Positions 13,201 to 25,200 of a stretch of DNA of 64,000 nt are shown here, piece after piece. Made by a program: the position numbers and the translations under genes. The notes under the pieces were generated by a model. It did not search any database, had not been told where the DNA came from, and worked only from the letters and a program-made list of their open reading frames with translations. Each line of letters starts with the position of its first letter. Positions within the stretch are counted from its first letter, which is position 1. Origin of the DNA: Trissonchulus latispiculum (Eukaryota > Nematoda > Enoplea > Enoplida > Ironidae); NCBI GenBank assembly GCA_030248195.1, contig JASAND010020000.1, forward strand, positions 1-64,000. Reading direction: 5' to 3'.

Positions 13201-16200
13201 TCTATAATGTGAAGGATCTAAAGTATCTTTTGGCCGGTCTGCTGCCCTATGCTGAGTATCAGGTCAAGGTGGCTGCCCGAACCACTAAACTGGGTGAAGC
13301 TGAAATGGGCACTATTGTGACACAACAGTCAGGTAATTTGATGTTAAAAATTTTCAAGATCATGTAATTCTGTCAAATAGTTCTATCAAGTTGTAGGAAG
13401 TAACTGTTCGGTAAATAAATAGCATTAATCTTTTGAAGCTTTTGCTTACTATAATTTCCATTTCTGTTGACTTAGATTTGAGTTCTCTCATTCCCTTTGT
13501 TGATACTTGGCAACACTAGCGTAGATATGGGGGGGGGCGGGGGGGGGGCCGCCCCCCCCCGAAATGGTTTTGCTCCCTGAAAAAAACTTGGCCAGAAGAA
13601 AAATTTTAAGCCCGCGCGAGGCGCAGGCTTTTAAATTTATCATTAACACAGAAATTGTACTAAAATGCCCCAAAAATTAGTGCTTTGTACTTCATTCAAA
13701 AATTTTCGCGCCTTCGGCGCGACTTAATTGCTAGCATATTATATATATGCTACATATAATTAAACCTTTACTATTTGTCTTTACTTTACTTTGCTTTGCC
13801 AGCTTTGTAGTTTTATTAACTGCATTATTACAAACATGATTTCCTTAAATGGTGGTTACTGGAAATGTGCTGCTTGGAATACTCTGTTCATAATGGGAGC
13901 ATCCAATCTAAGTTTTTCGTACGAGACTGTAGAAGTGGAAAATATATAGCAAATTAAACTGCAAAATTTATTTTGGGAATTGATAATGTACAATGTCAAG
14001 AATTCAATGTTTCAATAGCGTTTTAATGGCAAAATTGAAAAATTTTCTCAACTCCTCAACTCAACCCCCCAGACCCCCCTTTTTGGGTTTTAGCATGCCG
14101 CTTTAGGCTACAATAGATTTAAGCTAACACTCTTATAAAATTTTGTACGTAGTGTTCATACAATTGTTGAGCAAAAACATTAAAGATTTTACCCCTCCCC
14201 CAGACTTCGGTCCAAACCGCCCCCCCGCTGAAAATTTTTTGTATCTAAAAGATTTTACCCCTCCCCCAGACTTCGGTCCAAACCGCCCCCCCGCTGAAAA
14301 TTTTTTGTATCTACGCTACTGCTTGGCATTGTTCTGAATCTTTCAACTTTATTTTTGGTTCACCTTTTTGAAGTGTCCTGAAACTTTACGCTTCGGTGAC
14401 GCAGTTTTCGATTATGCTTCTTAGATTATTTTCATTAGTTTATGTAACATTGTTTCAGCGCCGACCGCGCCGCCACGCAACCTCAAAAATACCTACTCGC
14501 TGGAACGCAGTCTGACTTACAGTTGGGAACCGCCAGAATGCGAACAACAGCATGGAATTATCACCTACTATCAGTATGAACTGCTGGGTCTGGACGACTG
14601 GGCTAAGACTGATATTCGGGTCGCCAACACAACTCAAACGCAGCTGACGGCAGACGATCTGACGCCGTACACTAAATACCGTCTCAGGGTTAAGGCTTAT
14701 ACCGGGGAAGGCGCCGGGCCGTCTACCTCAGATCTGGATATGACTACAGCTAAAGCTGGTAGGTGATCTTTTATTAGCTAAAATGTTGCGGTAAGTCCAA
14801 CTCTCGACTCCACGTCTCCCTAAAATTGTGGTTCAGTTTCGTTTAGTATCTGGCCTGGTTGGCTGAATGGAAACTTATAATTAACAACACAGAAGAATAG
14901 TGAAAAGAAAGGAGCCAAAATTATAAATTGTCACATTGGATTGGTGTTTATTTTACTTGCTTGCTTGTTTAGATGCACCATTGGCTCCGCAAGATGTGAC
15001 TGTGATTGCAGAAGGTACGGATTTTGTTCGAGTGACCTGGATGCCACCCTATCCACCCTATGGGCCCATCGACTACTACAAAGTCCGATACATGAAGCAT
15101 CCTGGTGGCTCCTGGGAGGAAGTGGAAATCGATGCAAACGATCCAAGTCTCCAGTGCGAAGGCCTGACGGCTGACGTACCCAGACTCAGACTTTGTCTCA
15201 GAATTTCTGATCTAGAATCACTGGAAGAATATAGAATACAGGTGCTGCCTATTGCTTAGTCTTTTGGTGACGTAAAGATTTTCACCTAACACTGCTGTTT
15301 AGCCTGTTAAGGACTGTTCTGATGTTTCGACACTCTTATCTATTATGTGTCTCTGATTTATCATCGGATGTAGTATTTGTTTTGATTGTGTTTTAGGTTG
15401 CTGCTCACATTAGTGGTGGGTCCTATGGTACTTGGTCTGCGCCCGTAACCGGCTACACGTTGGCTATCTTGCCAAATGCTCCGAAAGGAATCAGCGTTGA
15501 CGAACGAACTGATACATCCATGAAGGTTGCCTGGGTACCTCCGGACGATCCAAAACATTTGATCACCAGATATAAGGTGACTTACTAATTTTTTTGAAAT
15601 TACTTAAAATTGCTGACCTAATTACACGTGCGTTCCAAAAAATCAATTAAGCACGTTTGATTTCTGTAAGACTAATGCCTTGTACTCTTTATGGATCTGC
15701 CTGCTATACGCGTTTACTTCAGTTTTTTACTGTCAGTAAATTAGCATGACTGTGGAACGTTTATTATTGATATACAATTAATTTTAGTGGCTGTATTTGA
15801 TTGAATTTTCAGCTGATTGTATTCCCTGTGGGTTCCACCAAAGAGCAGGAAATAGCTACTTTTACCGTGGACGCTCCAACCAAATCCCATCTGGTCACCA
15901 ATTTAATCCCCGAAACCAGATACAATATTACAGTGCAGGCCGGAACTTCTCAAGGATGGGGGCCTGGAATATCCGTCATTCAGAGCACTGATGTGGCTGG
16001 TTAGTGAACTAAACTTAATTAATTTGTTAATTAATCAAATAACTAATTTCCTGTGATAACTTTAAGACTAATTACTGTGATTAACTCTTTCTCTCTCTCT
16101 CTCTCTCTAGATGCAGGCTCATCGCAAGGCATATAGTCAGGACCACCGGCTAGGCCAGAAGTCCCGCCACCTCCAAAAACCCAGCCACATGGCGGGGTTC

Positions 16201-19200
16201 CCTGACCAGGATATCCAGGGGGGCATTCCCAGGGTTTGCAGAGTGTGATTAACTTCCTCGACAGTTCACAACAATTTGATAGGCATTTTTGTTATATACG
16301 TAACACGTAAAGTAATTATTTGATGTGGCCTATTTCGGTAGTCAGCCAATTTTTCTTACTATAGGTAAAACTTTGGTTTGTATTTTTTATTTCGCAAAAT
16401 ACAGTCATTTTTATTGCCGTTGTGATTTGCTATCACTTTTTTTGGATTTTAGCGGTACCTTCTGTGGGAACGGCGCCAACGGTAGTTGACAAGGGTCCTG
16501 ACTATCTCACCATTCAATGGCCGCCTGTAACTGATCCTAAATCCAGAGTTCATGGATACATTCTTGAAGTAAGGGATCCGTATATTTACTTCCCAAACTT
16601 TCACGTCACCATGTGCTTTTTTCTTTTATCATAAGATTCTTTCTTTTGTTAGTGCTGCTGTATATTTACATGAGTACATAAAAATAGGAAACGCGTACAC
16701 TATGTACCGTTTTCTAAACATACTAAGTATTCTAGATTTGTTAACTTGGCCATTTAGCCTCTCATTTCAGCGCTGTTTCCAACCTTTCAAGTATTATCAT
16801 ATGCCTGGTAATCTGCGGAAACGTCAGTAATTAAAGAATCATTGAATAATTTAATTGTATTTTTATTTTAGTACCGGAGCTATGAGGACCCAGCCTGGCA
16901 AGAATTTGGTTCGGTCATTCGGCATGATCCCATCAAAGGAACCTATCAGGAAAAGATTACTGGTCTTCAGCCAGACACCGCCTATCTGATACAAATCAAG
17001 ACCGTGGATAAACAGAACAGAGTGGGTGATCCCAGTCCAACAACGGAAGCCAGAACTGGATGCAAAGGTGCGTTCTCGCTTTTCAGTTTTGATGATATAT
17101 ATTACGATATGCGAATACATTGATTAGGAAGCCATCTTTATATCAAAATGGAGCTTAACATTTTCTCTTTCTAATGAATACAATGAAACTAGTTCTGAAT
17201 TTCGAAAGCGTAACGGATTTTTGAAGAAGTGCAATTTTTCAGATTTTTGCAGTCTGAAGTAAATTTCTTCGAGAAACATTGATTTGCAATGTGATACCTC
17301 TGTCCAATACCTGGGGTCCCTTATTTAATTGTTATGAAATAGCTCTTCGTAATGGAGAAATAAGCCAAAATGTATGCGCAAGCTTGGTTTTGCCTACTTT
17401 CCCAACTTTGGCTAGCTACCACTTTAGCTGGAAAGCAGCAATCAGGGCAACTAAAAAGGGTCCCGGGGTATTTTCGTGTAAAACACGTCTTCTAAGTGGC
17501 AACCCTCTAGCATGCATACTAAATACTCCACAATCGCTGGAAGAAATTTGGTCTTGTTAATGCAAAAACTTCATTTTTATGATAGCAGCCTATAGGTAGG
17601 ATAGCAATTGGAAGGTGGCCATGCCTCAGATAATCGGCATCTGTGACACCTTCAAATTGACGCAGTTCGTTTAATTATGCGATTTGCATAGTTCGAGAAA
17701 CAATTATTTGATTACTACAAAAGTGGGACGCCAAAATAAGAAAATTGGTAATGTCTCACCATAGCGAAAAGCTAGCAAGTTACTTCAAAAAGTTCTAATG
17801 TAGAATACAGCAAGATAATAGAAGATAATCTTAGCAATTCAGCTACTGTCAGAAATCGGCAAAAACTGCCTTGAACGGAGACGTCGAATTTGTGAAGCGG
17901 GATTGCGCGGACGGTGTTAGAATGCTAAAGGAACTTATTTTAGAAAGTTCCATCAAATTTCCGTCTTGATTTGTCAATCAACAATACATGCCCAAAAGGA
18001 AGCACAACCTTAAAATCCGTTTGAACCTGAATGCTGGAAGTTCGGATTGCCCACTAAACCTTTTTAGTTTAGCTTCGTCTTTTCTTCTTTTCTATTCCTT
18101 ATTTTCTAGCAGCATGAGATATCGTTAATATTTATACCTAATATTGATGTAGTGTATTGTAAAAAAAAGCATATCAGTTAATTATTCATTAATAATGATT
18201 TTATTCTGTTCTAGCCCCCACTTCACCACCCCTGGAATTGAGAGCCAGCGCCCCCTCCGCTGATCAGGTTCGAGTGGTATGGCTGACTCCTCCTCCATCG
18301 ACCTGGCAATGTTCTCATGTCACCTACAGACTTCAGTACAGAAATACTACAGGAGGACCGTTCCAGTTCATTGATTTGCCCAGTTCTCGGTACAGTAATA
18401 CTGGCTACTGTAGTGTAGTTAGAATTTTATATAAACTGTCGAAGATTTTGTGGAAACCTGCACATCCGAAGCGAGCGACTCTGTTTCAATCATTTAAGAT
18501 CGTTTAAGGCACAAGCTCTTTGCGAATGGAGTCATGGATTATGTAGTTTCCACATCTTTTTGGTGCCTACCTTTTGAAATTCTATGAGTACCTAGAAAGT
18601 CACATTGTCGTTTTTTGGCATTTATAAGGTAAAATGATGTAAAGCCTTACTTTATTTATATGTCGTCGTTTCTGTTTTAGAAACGATCATACTTTTATTG
18701 CGAAGCCGTATAAACAGTGGACCATTCAGATGCGAACAGAAAATTCGGCTGGACACTCAGATTGGACAGATCCTATCACGCTGACTACACCTGAATCTGG
18801 TGCGACAGGATTTCTGGCCATAAATATACTAGGGAATATCGATTACAGTTTCTAGCAAATAACAAGCATTTACCAAATATACCAAATAGGCCAAATAGTC
18901 CACAAACAACAAAGGAAGTCTTTGATGCTATTTCATTGACATGTATTCGAGTGAATTATGATGGATTCTGGCGTCTTTCTTTCTACATCTTTAGACCCAG
19001 TCTGAGAATAAAAATAGTTGACATAACATAGTATCAGGTTTCGTAGACGAGGTGCTTTCCATTGGCCCATTAGGTAGGTAAGCTTAGTTTAATCCAAAAT
19101 TTAATAATTTCATATTTTTATTTCTTTAAGCTCCTGGACAAGTCATTGATGTAAAGGGTGAGCCTATTGCTGCTGACAGTATCTTGGTCACTTGGTCTCA

Positions 19201-22200
19201 ACCCGCTGAACCCAATGGAATTATCAGCGGCTATGTGCTGACTTATCAATTGAAATCCAAAGGCTCCTGTCCCATACAGCCTGGTCAACCCATGGTAAAA
19301 ACGGTCTTCTCAGAAAAACAGATCTTGAAAGAGCTGGAAGCTGCCTCAACCTATGAGATTACTGTGGCTGCCAAAACCAAGGTGGACGAAGGGCCGGTCT
19401 CTCGACCGATTCTAGTCACCACTCATGATGCTGGTAATTTGCATATTTTAATTTGTATAATTCAGTTTAATGTAGCTTTCTCGTAGGAAATTATACATGT
19501 GAAAATTATTTTCAAAATTATTACGCAAACCACCATAAAACATCCGTAATCTCAGTATTTTCTTTCAAGCGAATTTTTGTTCTATTTTGTCTACAGTTAT
19601 AACAAGATTAGTTAAGGGAATTTTTGAAGGATTAGTTTCCAAAATAGCTTGATATTTGCAACCACTTATTGCATAGTTGCTTACAATGGTATTCCGTTTG
19701 CTTCAGGTTGGTTTCGAATAGATCAAAGATTTTTGCAAGTTTTTATTTTTTCAGCACCTTCCGGACCGCCGACTGCCATCGAAGCCTCCTCTATTCACCC
19801 GACCGCTGTCACCTTTACCTGGTCAGAACCGCTGTGTGAGCATCGCAACGGAGACGTGGAGAAGTACCAGTACGAACTGACCGGACTGGATCCGTGGGCC
19901 AAATCTCAGGTCTATCAGAATCAGGTGGTCCTGGAAAGAGCAGAACTCCAGAATCTAATACCCTATACGCGTTACAGTTTCCGTGTCCGAGCGATCAATG
20001 ACAAAGGGAATGGACCCTGGTCCAATCATGTGGAAGTTATCACTGATCCTGGAGGTAAAGTTGGGTTCTGCTGAAAGCAGTTTGGAAAATCTCAGCGATT
20101 CTTTATTTATTTTGCTGGCTTTCTAGTAGTTTTTGACTTCAGTTTACACTTCAGTTTTGAACTCTCTTTATTGCAATTTTTGGTTGTTGACAAAAATTAT
20201 ATAGTCTTTGGATGATAACTGTTTGAGCTGAGCAATTGGTGAATAGAAAGTTTATGACTACCGTCTTGCTCGACCCTGAATGTAGAGTGGATTATACTTT
20301 ATATATTTCTTTATTTATTTTTATTGTATTGTAATTATATTTTTAATTTAGCACCGCTGGCGCCAGAAGATGTTCGTGTGGACCAGGTCTTCCCAGAATC
20401 TCTCCAGATCTCCTTCCTTCCGCCGCATCCGCCCTACGGAGTCATCGATATGTATCGTATCCGCTACACCAGCACGGATCGAATCAACTATATCGATGAA
20501 CAGAAGTACACTGACGATCTCACGTGCTCGGGAACTTCAGCCGCAGAGGCTAATCGACTCTGCTATCATATTCTAGAGTTGAATGCTGAAACTCAGTATG
20601 CCATTCAGGTAGTGTTTTCAGTTAGATCTAAGGGCCTTTTCAAGAAAGAGTTAAAATTAACTCGATCCTTTTCATGAAGGAGTCAGAGGAGGAAGACTCA
20701 AGCTTGACTGAAGTTAAAACGAGTTGAAACAGTTAGTTTTAACTTTACTCTACTCTAATCTACTCTACATACCCTACCCTTTCTTGAAAAGGTCCTTAGA
20801 GAGGCATTATTCTGAGTCAGCGTGAATTTTATTGGTTGATAAAAAGATGATCCGGCATTGGAAAGGTTTGGACGACTATTTTGGATAAAAATTTTGGTTG
20901 CATTCATTTGGGATATTTAAAAGATTTAAATTTAAATTTTAAATTTAAATCAATGTAAAAGATTGCTACTTTTACAGACGAGTGAGTTTTGCTCTGTTTT
21001 AGGTTTCTGCTCACACTGAGAACGGTGAATGGGGTGCCTGGAGCGAACCGATCTATAAGCAAACTCAACCCGCAGGTAAGTCGGTCTTTTGGAAAATTTT
21101 AGTATTCGTTTATTCGTTTTAGAAAATGTTACAACATAGTTTTTATTCCTCAGGAACAATTTCTTTCTTCGCAAAAGCTAACGACGACTGAAGACTTTAC
21201 CATGAAATTGATTATAGCATAGTTTTTCAACTAAGCTTTTACCGATACCCAATGATTTTTATTCTGCAGTACATCTATTATATATATAGAAAGTCCGATT
21301 CATATAAACTTTAACCTCTGTAGTAATTAATTTATAAACGTATGAATACTTATTTATTACACTTAATAACAATTCACCGGAAGTGACAGTGTTGAAGTAC
21401 TTAGATTACGTTTTCATTTTCTTTAGAAATTCCTGTGCTTGAGTTGGCACCCAGAATAACCGCTAAGACGTCCAATTCTATAACCTTGTCCTGGCAGGGA
21501 TTACGTGGAAAGGAAGCCAACAGTATTCGTGGTTATGTAGTGGAATTTTCACCACGAGGTTCTGCTGATTGGACACAATTTAAGGACGTAGTTTTGGCCA
21601 AGGGAACTCAGGGAGAAATGCACTTTGTTGAAGTAAGATACATGCACTGACTGAGTTTCAAAATAAATAAACAGTTCACGACCGTGCATTTAACTTTTTA
21701 TTTACTCTTGCTTCTGGCGGTTTACTGTATATCACTATTTTCTGCTTCTTACTTTTCGTTATAAATGGAAGTTTTTGCTAGTGATAATCAAGACAGTTGT
21801 TCACGTTTCTTTGGTCTATCTATTCATCGTAATTGTGGAGCACAAGTGAAATTGATAAGCTACATATTAATTATGATATAAGTTTTTCAGGTTGATGGAC
21901 TTAATCCAGATACTCTCTACTTTTTCCGCATCAAAGTTGCCCACAAGAATGGCAAAGCAGGACTGCCTAGTCCTGAAGTGAAGGACAAGACCTTGTGTGG
22001 AAGTAAGTTTGAAAAGGCTGCTGCTGATCTTCAGGTCACGGTTTGTCTGCTGTTGTCGGGTTGTCAGAAACAGAAAAGAAACAGGAAGTCTATTTGAAAA
22101 GGGATTTTCCCATGTTCAACTTGTCTGAATTTAAATTTAGCTTTGCAGTTTAAATTTGAACACGCTTGAAAACAAACTGCTCTCGTTAAGCAGAACAGAT

Positions 22201-25200
22201 TTCTCTTTTGATAAGCTTTTGGCACGTTGATTCTGTGTTTTCAGAGCCAACTCAACCACCGCAAAATGTTGAAATTAAGTCAATGGATTACAATCGTGTT
22301 AAAGTGCGATGGACGGTATGTTTAACTGGTAGTTCGTTCATTTAATCAGTTGGAGCTACCTTTCGTCAGTACTTTGTCCAGTACTTAGGAGTTTAATACC
22401 CTGTAACTTCGATGATATTAAGTTTTAATCTGCTTTCGTTCTCGAAATTGTTCGTTTTTATCTTGAATTTACTGTTACGTAGGCACCTGATCCTCGTACC
22501 TGGCAGTGCGGAAAAGCCAAATTCGTCCTGAAATATGACAACGGGACCCATTCCGGGTTCATTGACATCGATCCCAGTCTGGGCGGAACTCAACGAGAAT
22601 TTCCGGCCCTGCCGGGTTCAACCTGGCGCGTTCAGATGCGAACTGAAACTGGCGAAGAAGGCTCGGACAAGCAGTTCAGTGAATGGTCTCCAGAGGCCAC
22701 GACTCGCGTTGGCGGACCTCCTGGTAATGGCGTTTGGCCCGCCGGATTTGGCCTTGTGCCAACTAATAGTTTTTAACTAGAACGTTGATAGCACGCGCTG
22801 AGTTATTACTAATACTTTTTGGACCGTTTCGTATCTACTTAGTAGCATGCAGTACAGTCCATGTTAGGTTGATGTGCATTCCAGTTTCTAAGGTTGTATC
22901 TTAAATGCTTAATTGTCAGCAAAGAGAATATAGTCTACCCACTGCTTCTTTTCCTCTTTTTGTTGATGTTACTTTTTCTCGTCCGCAGTACCTGACTGTT
23001 TTCTCCCTTTGGAGAAAAGGTTAATCTTTAAGGTCATCTCTTGTGCTCGCCGTTTGTTATTAATGAGTATGCTTTCTTGGTAGTTGCTTTACTTTTCAGT
23101 TTCTGTGAAGTTGCTTCCTTTGTTTTAGACGATATCTATGTTACTGCTACTCCTGACGGCTACGATCGAGTTTCTGTTTCCTGGCAGCTCCCTGAAAAGG
23201 ATAAAGACTATCCTTACGGTGTCGATGTACAGTATCAGTTGAAACAGATCGATTCCTGCCCGCCGCAATACTTCGAGCCAACCACACAGTATAACAAACA
23301 GGACAAAAGATTTACTTTGGATGTATGATTTTTCTTCGAATAAATTTACGTTGTTTTTCGAGTAATTGTTGTGTTAACAAATCAAGGAAAAATATTTAAA
23401 GATAACTTAGTTCAAGATTGTATGTGCAGCATGTTTTAGTGAAAAGGTTTCAGTTCTAAAGAGAGCCTTTAAATTTGATACTTTTATTTCAACTTTTGTT
23501 TGTAATTGTAGAACTTGACTCCATACTCAGAGTATGAAATTACCGTAACTGCCAGAACGCCGCCTAATCTACTTCCCACTGGAGTTCAGCCCGCCAAGAA
23601 AGTAACCCTCGTTCGAACTGGAGAAACTCGTATGTTAAATCTATTTTTTATTTACAGTTTTCATGGGATTTTGTTATCTGCTTTATTTCGCTTGATTTCT
23701 GCTCATTTTAACATTTAATTTTTAAACTGTGTTCGAATTTACTCCGTCCAACGATTAAGCTTCTTAAGCTCTCTGAAAATGAAAAGCTTCAAGAGTGGTA
23801 TTCGTTAGCAGTTTTGAAATTGATTTACACAGTTCATTTTTGGTTAGCTGCGGTTTTGCGATGATCATCTAAGTTTGCAGTCTAGTTAGTGCACAATCTT
23901 TTATAGAACCTTCTGGATCACCACGAAATGTCCAAATAAAGGAAATTCAGGAAGAATCGTTGACCTTTGATTGGCTGCCTCCTGCCTGTGATAAGGCCAA
24001 TGGTGATATTACTCAGTATGAGTACAGGCTCGTTGGTTCTGATGATTGGGTTCGGGTAAGGGATTTTGTCAATTTCTTTACAGGACATTTTCAGATCACA
24101 GCCAACTATAGCCATGCCGTTATTTGAGGGCACAAAATTTTCTTTTAATTTTCTTTAATTTTCTTTTTGTTTTTCTTGGGAAAGAAGAAAATTTTAGTGG
24201 CATAGGTTGAAAGTGGACAGCTGTCACCTTTAATGATGTAAACAACAAAGTCTAAAAGTCAAAGTGTGTACACAAAGCATAGGGAATAGCAGCAATTGTT
24301 GCAAATAGTTTATGCCTAGCACAGCAAAAAGTCATAAATCAAATTATGAAATTCAAGGAGCATTTTCTTTTTTTTATTTAAAGAAGATTTCTCATTTTTC
24401 CCCCACAAATGACAGCATGGCTGTATTTGCTGTTTAGTGATTTGAGATTTGGGGACATCTGGGGGAATTTGGGGAGATTTGGGTCTCAAATAGCTCAAAT
24501 AGGTTGTCTATGCCCTCATAGATCTATGAGGGCATAGACTTTTGAATTTTCCTCTTCTTTTCATCTTCTTTTTTCTTTTCTTTTCATTTTCGTTGTAAAC
24601 AGAGTACATCCACTTCGAGCCTGCGATCAGCTGGTGGATATTCACGTTTTTCAGGATCAAGAAAGTTTTCTTACACTGTAATTATTCAAACCGTAAATTG
24701 CCGTTTTATTTTGCTAGCTTTGTTTTGCTGTCTTGTTTTAGGCGTATGATGAGACAGGGTCCACAACCAGAACCAACGCCAGAATTGATGGCCTGGTTCC
24801 GGGTACTCGATACCAGTTTCAGATTCGAGCCTTTACCAGTGCCGGTCCTGGTCCCTATTCTGAGCTTCTGGAAGTCAAAACTCAAGATAGAGGTAAAAAT
24901 AACAAATGCATACAATTATTTTTGTACCATCTTCATTATTTTTAAATTGTAAATAATATTTACATATACGACAACCAAACCTGTGGTTGAAACTTTTGAG
25001 GTTCCAGTGTTTTATTTTGCCATTTACTGTTTTCTCATTTGAATTTATTGATAGTTTGTTATATGATATGATATACGTACGTAAGAAGCACTCCTGATAT
25101 TGCTATGTTATGTTTTAGCTGGATTTCCACCCAGAGAATTGCACACCATCAAGGTCGATGCAACGTCGGCCGTCTTAACCTGGCTTCCGCCCTATCCAGT

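Noticed and set aside
16116..16240. Possible exon after the (CT)n-TAG tract
   Set aside because: In the frame required by the phase 1 exon upstream a stop follows within nine codons, and no FN3 residue pattern is present.
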